In this document: in pieces, positions 43,921 to 51,544 of the stretch
Layout: each line of letters begins with the position of its first letter
How positions within the stretch are numbered: position 1 is the stretch's first letter
Assembly (NCBI RefSeq): GCF_014192645.1
Contig: NZ_JACHYE010000010.1
Location: 62,001 to 126,000 of the forward strand
Direction: 5' to 3'
Source: Herbaspirillum sp. Sphag64
GTDB taxonomy: Bacteria; Pseudomonadota; Gammaproteobacteria; Burkholderiales; Burkholderiaceae_D
DNA length: 64,000 nucleotides
Translations under genes and position numbers: made by a program
The notes under the pieces: generated by a model
Told to the model about the DNA's origin: nothing
Databases searched by the model: none
The model's input: the letters and a program-made list of their open reading frames with translations, nothing else

Positions 43921-44339
43921 AGGATGCCATGGCAGACCATATGGACAAGATGTCGAAAGAGCAAAGACGCCGCAAACTGCTGGCCGAAGGCGCCCTATAC
44001 CGGTTTGGCATCATCGAGGCGCGCGAGCAGGTGCGCGCCGGTCTGACGCCCACAGGCCTTGCCAAATCAGCGGCAAGTCGCTTCAGTAGTGCATTGGGTA
44101 CTGGTGTGAGCAGTCTTTTTTCGGGTGGCGGCAATGCTGGCAAAATTGTGCAATCCCTGACCCCTCTGCTGGTGAGCGGGATGTCTCTGCTTTCGAAACG
44201 CTACGTACGCAAGTCTTTTCTGTACTACGGCATCATCACAGCCGGTGTTTTGCTTGCCCGCTATGTGGCCCGCAAAGCAAAGAATACTGACGCTCCAGAC
44301 GATGCAGCTGAGGGAGCGAGCTCTGGCGAGGATGAATAA
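43917..44339 (+). CDS. YqjK-like protein
   Basis: A 140-residue protein. RRRKLLAEGALYRFGIIEAREQVRAGL resembles the Arg-rich helical region of YqjK, and YGIITAGVLLARYVARK is a membrane helix near the C-terminus, followed by an acidic tail. It is the third gene of the DUF883-holin-YqjK unit, coupled by an ATGA overlap. An internal ATG at 43929 is an alternative start. Confidence 0.7.
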   Translation: MKDAMADHMDKMSKEQRRRKLLAEGALYRFGIIEAREQVRAGLTPTGLAKSAASRFSSALGTGVSSLFSGGGNAGKIVQSLTPLLVSGMSLLSKRYVRKSFLYYGIITAGVLLARYVARKAKNTDAPDDAAEGASSGEDE

Positions 44340-44459
44340 GAGCATTGCCTGTATGGCAAGCGATCTGGCCGGCGATACCTCTCAATCACAATAACTGAAA
44401 AGAAACATCATGCCTTCCCGCACACACTGGGTGCCGGAAGGCTTTTGTAATACTGGAGA

Positions 44460-45122
44460 ATGAAGATGCAAAAATTAACCATTGGATTATTGACTCTGAC
44501 GCTAGCGGTTGCCGGCTGCGCCAACATGAGTCCGACACAGCAAGGCACGGCGACAGGCGCTGGCATCGGCGCCGGACTGGGCGGCATTATCGGTGCTGCC
44601 ACTGCAGGCGGCGGCGCAGGTCGTGCGGTAGGTGGTGCTGCGATTGGTGGTGCTTTGGGCGCGGTATTGGGTAATGTCTGGTCGACGCGCATGGAAGATC
44701 AGAAGCGCTCGATGGAACAGGCGACGCGCGGCACCGGCGTGCAAGTGACGCAAACGGCCGACAATCGCTTGAAGCTCGAAGTGCCGAGTGATATTTCCTT
44801 TGATGTCGGGCGCGCGGATATTCGTCCTGACTTCCGCGCCGTGCTGGATAAATTCGCACTGACGCTCAATGATAATCCGGCCTCCACGGTAACCATTATT
44901 GGCCATACTGATAACACTGGCAGTGATGCCGTCAACGATCCACTGTCGATGCAGCGTGCAGCACGCACTCGTGACTATCTGACAACGCGTGGCGTATCGC
45001 CGGGCCGGTTCCGTATTGATGGCCGTGGTTCGCACGAGCCGCTGGTTGCTAATACCAGTGATGCCAATCGTGCCCGTAATCGTCGTGTTGAAATCTTTGT
45101 CGCGGAGCCGCAGCAGCGCTAG
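44460..45122 (+). CDS. OmpA-family outer-membrane lipoprotein with glycine zipper
   Basis: A 220-residue protein. A lipoprotein signal (LLTLTLAVAGCANM, lipobox LAVAGC) leads a glycine-zipper segment (GAGIGAGLGGIIGAATAGGGAGRAVGG) and then an OmpA C-terminal domain (DISFDVGRADIRPDFRAVLDKFA, TDNTGSDAVNDPLSMQRAARTRDYL, NRARNRRVEIFV) that binds peptidoglycan. It resembles YiaD. The two in-frame ATGs at 44460 and 44466 are both possible. It ends at a strong terminator. Confidence 0.93.
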   Translation: MKMQKLTIGLLTLTLAVAGCANMSPTQQGTATGAGIGAGLGGIIGAATAGGGAGRAVGGAAIGGALGAVLGNVWSTRMEDQKRSMEQATRGTGVQVTQTADNRLKLEVPSDISFDVGRADIRPDFRAVLDKFALTLNDNPASTVTIIGHTDNTGSDAVNDPLSMQRAARTRDYLTTRGVSPGRFRIDGRGSHEPLVANTSDANRARNRRVEIFVAEPQQR

Positions 45123-45153
45123 TTCTTGCGTTCTGATGGTGGTAGCGATCATA

Positions 45154-45190
45154 AAAAATGCCGTTCAGATCAACTGAACGGCATTTTTTT
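45154..45190 (+). terminator. Rho-independent terminator after the OmpA lipoprotein
   Basis: ATGCCGTTCAG and CTGAACGGCAT form an 11-bp stem with a five-base loop, flanked by A and T runs, so it could work in both directions between the convergent lipoprotein and cytochrome genes. Confidence 0.9.
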
Positions 45191-45252
45191 ATCTATACAC
45201 TGCACTGATGGGTACACCAGCAACAGCAAAGGTGAGGTTTTAGTTCTTGGTC

Positions 45253-45819
45253 TTATTTTTTGGTGTCAGGCATTGGTGCTGCAGCATTTGCCTCAGCAGC
45301 AGGGGCTGGCTTCGGCACATCAGGTTCCTTGAAAGCTGCGCCAGACTGGTTTGCCATATAAACCACGGTGCGTGCAATCTCGACATCATCCAGATCAGGA
45401 TTGCCGCCTTTGGCAGGCATGCCGTTGTAGCCACCAATCGCATGCTTGACCAGGGTGTCAAAGCCTTCGCTGATCCGAGCCTTCCAGGCTTGTGGGTCGC
45501 CCACTTTTGGCGCACCGGCCAAGCCAGCACCATGGCAGTTGACACAGGTGGATTTGAAAATTTCTTCACCGCTCAACAGTTGCTTGGGCGCGCTGGCATC
45601 ACGGAAAGTGAAGCCTTCATCTGCGACCGGTTCAATACGGTTTTTGATCATTTCCGGTGTTTGACTGCTGGATCCAGCGCCGGTTTTTTGTCCATTAGTG
45701 ACATATTGGACCAGCAAAATAATGCAGATGATTGGAATCAAAAATCCCGCCAGTACAGCGGCAATGAGTTGCTTTGGTGTCTTGATTGCGGATTCTTGCT
45801 CGTGATGCGCGTCGCTCAT
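45253..45819 (-). CDS. Membrane-anchored c-type cytochrome (cytochrome c5-like)
   Basis: A 188-residue protein. An N-terminal membrane helix (LIAAVLAGFLIPIICIILLVQYV) anchors a periplasmic cytochrome domain with haem motif CVNCH and a Met ligand in GYNGMPAKGG. The C-terminal Pro/Ala tail is flexible. It carries electrons in the periplasm, probably for a terminal oxidase. It is a single gene facing the OmpA lipoprotein, with a shared terminator between them. Confidence 0.92.
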   Translation of the reverse strand: MSDAHHEQESAIKTPKQLIAAVLAGFLIPIICIILLVQYVTNGQKTGAGSSSQTPEMIKNRIEPVADEGFTFRDASAPKQLLSGEEIFKSTCVNCHGAGLAGAPKVGDPQAWKARISEGFDTLVKHAIGGYNGMPAKGGNPDLDDVEIARTVVYMANQSGAAFKEPDVPKPAPAAEANAAAPMPDTKK

Positions 45820-46042
45820 GGTTTCCTCTATGCAATATTATTGGAAAGTGTTCACACTGATTCCAGATGCATTGTCTGAACTTCAGCTTGACGCTTACTT
45901 GCTATGTAGAGAGGTGGTGTCTCGCCCCAACTTTTGATTATAGACACAATGTAATTCATTGGGAACGGAAAATAGCGGCTTGGCGTGGACGTCGCCCGCG
46001 AAAAACTGTATCCTTCATGCCTCTTCGACGTTCGCGTCCTGC

Positions 46043-46118
46043 GCGGCTGTAGCTCAGTGGATAGAGTATTGGCCTCCGAAGCCAAGGGTCGCTGGTTCGA
46101 TTCCAGCCAGCCGCGCCA
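46043..46118 (+). tRNA. tRNA-Arg (anticodon CCG)
   Basis: A full cloverleaf: acceptor GCGGCTG/CAGCCGC, D arm GCTC...GAGT, anticodon stem TTGGC/GCCAA with loop CTCCGAA (anticodon CCG, codon CGG), T arm GCTGG-TTCGATT-CCAGC, discriminator G and encoded CCA. Its last 54 bases recur at 54244-54297, so it is the insertion site of the element that follows. Confidence 0.96.
46065..46118 (+). repeat. attL, 3' end of the tRNA-Arg gene
   Basis: These 54 bases are identical to 54244-54297, spanning the anticodon loop to the CCA. The intact tRNA here is retained by the left junction. Confidence 0.85.
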
Positions 46119-46199
46119 CTAATTTGTTTTAAATCAAGCACTTACCGTGAATGAGGCGGACAGCGTGACGCCTCAATACTCGTATTATACGTCTCTCAG

Positions 46200-46217
46200 T
46201 GTGCCAAAATTGTGCCA
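46200..46217 (+). repeat. Subterminal repeat (left), candidate integrase arm site
   Basis: TGTGCCAAAATTGTGCCA, itself two TGTGCCA units, is identical to 54172-54189. It lies 81 bases inside attL in the same orientation as the copy near attR. The rest of 46119-46414 holds no gene. Confidence 0.5.
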
Positions 46218-46414
46218 GAGTTCATGGGCTTGAAAGCCTGTACTGGCCTCTCTTTCCAGCTATCGCGTGGTACCCGGTTTAGCCTCAAAATCACCCTCCG
46301 ACCAAAAATTGCAGCGATTTTTTACGGGGACACCCGCGCCCTTGCCGCGCTCAGAAGTCCCCATGCCGCCCTTTGAGAGTATTGGGAGCGGCATCATTTG
46401 TTAGATATAAAACA

Positions 46415-46816
46415 TTACTGTGTGAGTGTCGGGGGCGTCTCAGTTGCCGTTGCCGTTGGAGCCTTCTTTGCCCCGGCTGATACACATCCCTTGTCTTCGT
46501 ATAGAGCTTGGAGCCTCTTGTAGCGTGCTATGGCTGCTTTGGCTTCGACGGAATGGGCATCACTAGTATCCATGAAAAACCACGGGACGATAAGGAATGC
46601 ACCAGCGACCCCAAGTCCGACATTTTTTGCAACTTGGCCGTTTACGTCGGAATCACTAATCAGCTTCTGATTCTGCATATCTTGCATTTCGTTCTCAATA
46701 CTTCTGCAACTCTTGGTGTCGTCACCTATCTGTGACAACTGGACAGGGTTAGGAGTGGTGTGTACACAAGCCGTCAGAGTGAGCGCTGTTGCTATGGTCG
46801 TTGCTATTCTTTTCAT
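46415..46816 (-). CDS. Putative lipoprotein
   Basis: A 133-residue protein with a lipoprotein signal (IATTIATALTLTACVHTTP; lipobox LTAC). The mature part has a Cys pair region (DDTKSCRSIENEM..), a hydrophobic Gly/Ala stretch (NVGLGVAGAFLIVPWFF) and a Thr/Ala/Pro-rich end. Similar small lipoproteins occur in phage and plasmid accessory regions. Single gene near the left end of the element; function unknown. Confidence 0.8.
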   Translation of the reverse strand: MKRIATTIATALTLTACVHTTPNPVQLSQIGDDTKSCRSIENEMQDMQNQKLISDSDVNGQVAKNVGLGVAGAFLIVPWFFMDTSDAHSVEAKAAIARYKRLQALYEDKGCVSAGAKKAPTATATETPPTLTQ

Positions 46817-46942
46817 ATTCTTTCCATATTGAAGTTATTTATCACTGACAGCAATTTGTCAGGATAGGCTAACAATTGTAACAATAAGTTACTTTTGTCT
46901 TAATGATAATTTTCGTGTGGCGGTAATCAAAGGACCGTTTCT

Positions 46943-47035
46943 TTACCAGTTAGTCTGCTCTATGTAGAGTGGTAATAAAGTCCTTGTAAACAAATTGATT
47001 ACCAGTCATAATTATTTCCACCTTTAATTACCAGT
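46943..47035 (+). repeat. Three TTACCAGT repeats before the serine recombinase
   Basis: TTACCAGT occurs at 46943-46950, 46999-47006 and 47028-47035, with a near-inverted AGTGGTAA at 46968. The last copy reaches the ribosome-binding region of the recombinase gene. They may be recombinase binding sites (res-like) or autoregulatory operators. Confidence 0.45.
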
Positions 47036-47044
47036 GGAGATGGT

Positions 47045-47647
47045 ATGACCCGCGCCTTCCTTTACGCCCGTGTATCGACTGCGGAGCAGACAACCGATAA
47101 CCAAGTCCTCCAAGCGGCTCAGGCCGGGTACGTCATCGAACCGCACCGAGTTCATTCAGAGACCATCAGTGGCACTGTCCCTGCAATGGAGCGGCCTGAG
47201 TTCGTCAAGGTGGTCTCTAAGCTGGAGCAGGGGGACATGCTGGTGGTAGCGAAGCTGGACCGACTGGGGCGCAATGCTGCCGATGTAGACCGGACAGTAG
47301 AGATGCTGAGGCAGATGGGCGTCCGGGTAGTGGTGCTGGACCTGCCAGTGATGGAAGTGACCAGTGCAGCCGGTGAGCTGGTCCGCCGGATGTTCGCAGC
47401 CTTTGCCCAGTTCGAACGGGATCAACTGGTGGAACGGACCCTTGCAGGGCTGTCTAGGGCCAAGGCAGAGGGCAAGGCACTGGGCCGCAAGGATGCCCTT
47501 GCTGTGCTCGCTGAGAAGCGAGGTATCAAGCTGCCTCAGTTGCACACGGAGATACGACAGAAGCTTGCAGGCGGTGCTACGGCACGGGGGCTAGCCAAGG
47601 AGTACGGGGTATCGCATCCAACGATACTCAAGGTGGGGCAGCAGTAG
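47045..47647 (+). CDS. Serine recombinase (resolvase/invertase family)
   Basis: A 200-residue small serine recombinase. The catalytic domain has ARVSTAEQTTDNQ with the nucleophile Ser, then KLDRLGRNAADVDRTVE with the conserved arginines and FAQFERDQLVERT. The C-terminal helix-turn-helix is TARGLAKEYGVSHPTILKVG. Such enzymes resolve cointegrates or invert DNA. It lies within the tRNA-integrated element; repeats just upstream could be its sites. Length is normal. Confidence 0.93.
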   Translation: MTRAFLYARVSTAEQTTDNQVLQAAQAGYVIEPHRVHSETISGTVPAMERPEFVKVVSKLEQGDMLVVAKLDRLGRNAADVDRTVEMLRQMGVRVVVLDLPVMEVTSAAGELVRRMFAAFAQFERDQLVERTLAGLSRAKAEGKALGRKDALAVLAEKRGIKLPQLHTEIRQKLAGGATARGLAKEYGVSHPTILKVGQQ

Positions 47648-47782
47648 CGGTAGTGAAGGTAGGCACACAGTCCATCAGGGCCAGTCCGAGCAATCCGGCT
47701 GGCCTTTTCTTTGGTCGATCAATATGGGGTAAGCATTTCGGTCAGTTATAAGACACACGCCCATCAACCATGAAGGAGGACC

Positions 47783-47995
47783 ATGACAGCAGCATCGGTA
47801 TTCGACGGTACTACCCATCCGCTTGAGCATAACGAGGTAGAGCGGCATTACTTCCTGTACACGTTGCAGAAGACATCTAGGAGCGGCCCCAGCGCTTACC
47901 GTAGAGCAATCGAGGCAGCTACAGGCGGTCTACCTACGTGGGCCATGAGAGGCAAGCCGGGGCGTAAGCAGCAATCAACCAAGGAGCAACTATAA
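47783..47995 (+). CDS. Small hypothetical protein
   Basis: A 70-residue soluble basic protein, unrecognised. AAGGAGG lies 4 bases upstream of the ATG, one of the best ribosome sites in the element, supporting translation. The C-terminus GKPGRKQQSTKEQL is positively charged. It is followed by a small frame with its own ribosome site but an ACG start. Confidence 0.6.
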   Translation: MTAASVFDGTTHPLEHNEVERHYFLYTLQKTSRSGPSAYRRAIEAATGGLPTWAMRGKPGRKQQSTKEQL

Positions 47996-47997
47996 GC

Positions 47998-48135
47998 ACG
48001 ACAGGTACTACTCATATCGGTGGCCGTCTGAGTACGTCTCAGCAAGAAGCCATTGCCCAAGCAGTAGCGCAACATGAAGAAGAACAGGCGTTTATGGTGC
48101 AGGTACGGGTTGTGTACCGGATGTTGAACAGGTAA
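47998..48135 (+). pseudogene. Small frame of 45 codons with ACG in place of a start
   Basis: An open frame encoding TTGTTHIGGRLSTSQQEAIA and continuing to NR. AAGGAG, inside the end of the preceding gene, lies 11 bases before the ACG. It looks like a short coupled gene whose ATG has mutated to ACG, or which uses a rare ACG start. No function recognised. Confidence 0.35.
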
Positions 48136-48198
48136 CAGGCTTCGCAGCCAGCATTACGGCAGCGTTCGCACCAGATGCGCGGGTAGTACCAGTACATG

Positions 48199-48837
48199 CT
48201 AGGCGGCGATGGGCTTTGCTACTGCGGTATCACCGTGCTTGACCCAGAGCTTCTGGATACCGATGACACCCTTGCCGGTGATGAGCGTCTTACTGTACGC
48301 CTTGCGTAGCCGATGAATCCGGTCGTACCAAGTACGCTCTTGCAGCTTGAACCAGCCACGATCAACATAGACTTGGTACGGCTCCGTTGATGGGTACGGC
48401 TTGATGATGCCCAGCTCGCGCAGGAAGTTGTACAAGCGGCCTCGACCACTACCAAGTACCTTGGCTACCTCGGACATCTCCTGCCCGTTGTTAGCCTCCA
48501 CGAGTGCGTCATGGACTGCCACCTTCGGTGCCTGCTCCTGCACCTTGTTCTCCAATGCGATGACTTGCTCGGTGTAGTTCAGGAGCAAACCGCGTAATGC
48601 TGCCGGGTCACTCAGGGTTGGCTTGGCCTCAAGCTCTTGCCATCGGTCAATGATCCTTGCCCGCATCTGTACGCTGTAGCCAGATACGAGAATCAGGGTT
48701 TCGCGCTTGGGTAGCAGGTACTCTGGATTTTTCTTACCGTTGGCTGCTGTGTAGTAGCCCTCAAAACTGAGGGTTCCCCCTCCACCGTACAAGTCAGCCA
48801 GCATCGTGAGGATAATCTCCCGCCACGATTGCGTCAT
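48199..48837 (-). CDS. Phage regulatory protein, Rha/KilAC antirepressor type
   Basis: A protein of about 212 residues from the ATG at 48837 (AAGG 6 bases upstream). The first part, LLPKRETLILVSGYSVQMRARIIDRWQELE, is the end of a Rha domain. The C-terminal half, APKVAVHDALVEANNGQEMSEVAKVLGSGRGRLYNFLRELGII, is a KilAC (ANT) DNA-binding domain. The first Rha helices look shortened, so it may be N-terminally truncated. Such proteins modulate phage lytic decisions. The 48906 start would add residues overlapping the upstream gene. Confidence 0.82.
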   Translation of the reverse strand: MTQSWREIILTMLADLYGGGGTLSFEGYYTAANGKKNPEYLLPKRETLILVSGYSVQMRARIIDRWQELEAKPTLSDPAALRGLLLNYTEQVIALENKVQEQAPKVAVHDALVEANNGQEMSEVAKVLGSGRGRLYNFLRELGIIKPYPSTEPYQVYVDRGWFKLQERTWYDRIHRLRKAYSKTLITGKGVIGIQKLWVKHGDTAVAKPIAA

Positions 48838-49090
48838 GCTCTGCCTTGCGGAGAGCGGAGAGGCGGGATTCAATGTCGTACTTATCCCACCAAGCACCGG
48901 ACCCATCCGGGTTAGTTACCTCTGGCTTGTACTTCCTGAAGAAGCTCATGGCTCTAGATACGGCTGGGTAGTGATCCCGCCGTCCTCGCCGGTGGTCGGT
49001 CTTGATAGCGAGGCAGCAGTAAATGTCATGACCGATAGCGATCCTGTGTCGGGCCTCGGCCAGCACTGATGATGCTTTCATGTAGGTCAT
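48794..49090 (-). CDS. Small hypothetical protein, paralogue of the upstream remnant
   Basis: A 98-residue protein with YPAVSRAMSFFRKYKPEVTNP and WWDKYDIESRLSALRKAEHDA; I do not know its family. The upstream remnant at 49087-49335 encodes a similar end (FFNKYKPEG, WWPRGDIQSRLSALAAA), and its stop overlaps this ATG (ATGA), so they were a duplicated, coupled pair. It overlaps the start of the KilAC gene by 44 bases. Confidence 0.6.
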   Translation of the reverse strand: MTYMKASSVLAEARHRIAIGHDIYCCLAIKTDHRRGRRDHYPAVSRAMSFFRKYKPEVTNPDGSGAWWDKYDIESRLSALRKAEHDAIVAGDYPHDAG

Positions 49091-49335
49091 TGACCTGCCT
49101 CCTCTGCGTCCTTGATAGCAGCCGCGAGTGCCGAGAGCCGGGATTGAATGTCACCACGAGGCCACCAGATATCGTTCTGGTCTTTACCCTCGGGCTTGTA
49201 CTTGTTGAAGAATGCCTGTGCAGCGTTGCGGTCAGTTCTTAACCGTGATGCCGCTATGGAGATGGCCCGACAACCGACACATCCGGTGATGAAGGTGACG
49301 CTACGGGTAGGGTGGTTCAGGCTAAAGCCAGGTAA
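49087..49335 (-). pseudogene. Start-less paralogue of the 98-residue protein
   Basis: The frame encodes about 80 residues ending NAAQAFFNKYKPEGKDQ...WWPRGDIQSRLSALAAAIKDAEEAGQ, homologous to the downstream gene product. A stop codon precedes the frame without any ATG, GTG or TTG start in a suitable position. Its TGA overlaps the next ATG. Confidence 0.5.
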
Positions 49336-49419
49336 TTTGATGTGTTAGAGTATTCCGCTGTCCCAAGACCACATTGCTGGTCTCTATTGTTACTAGGCCT
49401 GATACTTAGGAGAGGGTTC

Positions 49420-50004
49420 ATGAAGGTGTTGCCCCGTCGAAGGCTATTGCTCAGAAACCGATTCCAACTAAAGCCATTAGATAGCCCTGCAAATAAAAGC
49501 TGGATAGAGCGGTGGCTGCCCTACGTAGATATTACGTTGAAGTTCGCCTCAATTATTGCTTTTGTAGTGGCTGGATTGTGGGCTTATCGTCAGTACGCTG
49601 TGGCAGGAAGTGATGATTGGATGGTCAATCTAGATATTCAGACGGAGGTTCTTCCTTACAAGGACGACTTGAGGTTGCTTGTAATTCATGTCAAAGCAAC
49701 GAATCCACGCAGTGCGTCCATTGACTTCGAGAAAAGTAAGAAGGACTCATTTAAGTTATCGATACGTAAGCTCCCAGTAGGCCTGCAGGCTGGTGAAGCT
49801 GTAGACGTTGATAATGGAGAAGCAATTAACGAGTTTGACTTTCTCCCTTCTGAAGATGTCTTTAGCGTTCTTCCCGGCGCGGAGCAGGACAGTAACGCGA
49901 CTATTGTTCTCCCTGTCAATGCCGTTGTCTCATTGTCGGCAGTAATTTCCAAGTACAACGCAGATTACTGCGTTAAAAATAGTCTTGTCCAAGTTAAGCC
50001 ATAG
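49420..50004 (+). CDS. Hypothetical single-pass membrane protein
   Basis: About 194 residues from the ATG at 49420 (AGGAGAGGG upstream); the frame opens earlier without support. A basic N-terminus (LPRRRLLLRNRF) precedes one membrane helix (ITLKFASIIAFVVAGLWAYRQY), then a soluble beta-rich domain of about 140 residues. It has no known motif. It resembles in layout the protein at 52508. An anchor facing the periplasm is likely. Confidence 0.65.
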   Translation: MKVLPRRRLLLRNRFQLKPLDSPANKSWIERWLPYVDITLKFASIIAFVVAGLWAYRQYAVAGSDDWMVNLDIQTEVLPYKDDLRLLVIHVKATNPRSASIDFEKSKKDSFKLSIRKLPVGLQAGEAVDVDNGEAINEFDFLPSEDVFSVLPGAEQDSNATIVLPVNAVVSLSAVISKYNADYCVKNSLVQVKP

Positions 50005-50088
50005 GTGGTCATGTTAGTCAGCTAATTGTCAGTCTTTGGGCTGTATGCGATTATCCCCAATCAATATAAAAAATAATGGGGAAAATAT

Positions 50089-50550
50089 ATGAATATTAAA
50101 GCTGCACTGGTGCTGGCCGCCGCACTACACCCTTTAAGTAATGTCGCAGCGTCTGAAAAATGGACAGAGGTAAGCAAGGACAGTATCGCAACAATGAAAC
50201 TCGATACGAGATCAGTAAGTCATGTCGGTGAATACGTCAAAGCATGGATTTTGGTGGATTTTGCTCGTCCTAACAAAATGGGGCTACGGTCGCAGAAAGT
50301 ACTACAGTTATATTCTTGTACTGATCGAACGGTAGAATTCACACAGATAGTCAACTACCGCAAGCCGAATGGAGCGGGGCCGGGTGACTCTGTGCAATCA
50401 AATACACCTTACAGACAGGCGGTGGTGCCCGACACCGCTGGCGATCTTATGCTTCGTTCTGTGTGTCAAGTAATCGCAATACAGGATTACTACCAAGGGG
50501 ATAAGAATGCTATACCTCCAGACGTTCATAAATGGCCCTTCACTGATTGA
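50089..50550 (+). CDS. Secreted protein, surface-adhesin E-like
   Basis: A 153-residue protein with a signal peptide (AALVLAAALHPLSNVAASEKW, cleavage after the second Ala). The mature part starts WTEVSKDSIATMKLDTRSV and continues with WILVDFARPNKMGLRSQKVLQLYSCTDRTVEF, the pattern of the adhesin-E-like family (secreted, often with two Cys). GGGGAA lies 7-9 bases before the ATG. Probably periplasmic; role in the element unknown. Confidence 0.72.
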   Translation: MNIKAALVLAAALHPLSNVAASEKWTEVSKDSIATMKLDTRSVSHVGEYVKAWILVDFARPNKMGLRSQKVLQLYSCTDRTVEFTQIVNYRKPNGAGPGDSVQSNTPYRQAVVPDTAGDLMLRSVCQVIAIQDYYQGDKNAIPPDVHKWPFTD

Positions 50551-50679
50551 CAACCTGTGGCCTAGCTTAGCTAGTCCTCCTAATTCATTTTCCTCTTGAC
50601 CGACGTAAACCGTCACGCGTAAACTTCTATTTGTCGCGGATAAAGACGTGACCGGGTTTGATCGCCCGACTAACTCAAG

Positions 50680-50812
50680 GCGGACAACCGCCAACTCGGC
50701 GGTATTTTTTCGTCCGTACCATGCTGTGTCTTCTATGGGCAGCGGTGGTGGGGAGGCTTCGGCCTGCCGGTTTCCTTGAGTACCGGTCGATCAACCCTAT
50801 CATCTGCTGCCC
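50680..50812 (+). ncRNA. Structured leader RNA element (copy B)
   Basis: Same architecture as 12953-13112. Helix CGGAC/GTCCG (50681-50716) encloses hairpin ACCGCC/GGCGGT followed by TATTTTTT. Then come CTATGG and a long domain closed by GGGCAGC/GCTGCCC (50737-50812), with a 10-bp inner helix GGTGGTGGGG/CCCTATCATC (with wobbles), a TTCG-capped hairpin AGG/CCT, and a GCCGG/CCGGT hairpin before CAACCCT. It lies 51 bases before the ATG of a small unknown gene, as in copy A. Confidence 0.72.
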
Positions 50813-50863
50813 ACCTCGTTTGATCGCGGGGTGAGTGGTGTAACTCACTCAAGGAGTCACATA

Positions 50864-51301
50864 ATGACTAGCATCGCCACGCCCGTAAGAAGCACAGCTA
50901 CACCCAACACGCCTGCACGTTCCGTATCCCCAGCAGTCCCGCCCGCAATCCCACGTAAGCAGTATCAGGCAAGCCATCAAGCAAGCCATCACGCACCACG
51001 CCAGCAGCGCACCTTCTCCAATGAGGCAAGTACCCGTGTCTTTATTGACGTTGGTCTATCCGAGGAGGGCGTACAGGCAACGTACCAGCTCGGCCATGAG
51101 GTCGGAGCATCGGCAGCACAGCAGTGGTCCCGCCTCTGCAATCTCCACGAGTACAAGGGCGTTAGTCGCACCCAGTACAGCAAGATGACCGCGACTAGCC
51201 GCATGAATCTCCTCGTTGATCCTGCCTATGGTGAGTGCTTCGAGAGGGGCTTCACGGAAGGGTTCTCCTCGGTCTTCAAGCACGTAGCTGGGAGGAACTG
51301 A
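50864..51301 (+). CDS. Small hypothetical protein after leader RNA
   Basis: A 145-residue protein from ATG 50864 with AAGGAG 8 bases upstream. The first 55 residues are Ala/Pro/Ser/His-rich and probably unstructured (SHQASHHAPRQQRT). The C-terminal 80 residues form a conserved domain with GHEVGASAAQQWSRL, YKGVSRTQYSKMTATSRMNLLVDPAYGECFERGFTEGF. The next gene encodes a paralogous domain. The family is not known to me; the leader RNA suggests post-transcriptional control. Confidence 0.65.
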   Translation: MTSIATPVRSTATPNTPARSVSPAVPPAIPRKQYQASHQASHHAPRQQRTFSNEASTRVFIDVGLSEEGVQATYQLGHEVGASAAQQWSRLCNLHEYKGVSRTQYSKMTATSRMNLLVDPAYGECFERGFTEGFSSVFKHVAGRN

Positions 51302-51304
51302 GCC

Positions 51305-51544
51305 ATGACCGCACCTACGACTACGACATTGAGCATCCAGCCAACCAATGACCCTGACGTTGCTCTTGATATTGATCTTGATATCGCTTATGAGCGAGGC
51401 CAAGAGAACGGTGAGGCTATCGCTAGACAGTGGTGGAACATCAAACGAAGGGGCGATTACAAGCGACTCACTCGCACTCAGTTCAGGGATATGGAGGTAG
51501 CCAGTCACACACGATTGTTATTCGGGCCTGAGTACAGCGAGTGA
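51305..51544 (+). CDS. Truncated paralogue of the preceding small protein
   Basis: 79 residues. YERGQENGEAIARQWW, YKRLTRTQFRDMEVASHTRLLFGPEYSE aligns with the domain of the preceding protein, but the frame stops where the first continues CFERGFTEGF. Homology ends at GAGTG (51539-51543), exactly where the truncated integrase begins. The gene is 3 bases from its paralogue. It probably lost about 20 C-terminal residues through the deletion joining the two. Confidence 0.55.
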   Translation: MTAPTTTTLSIQPTNDPDVALDIDLDIAYERGQENGEAIARQWWNIKRRGDYKRLTRTQFRDMEVASHTRLLFGPEYSE

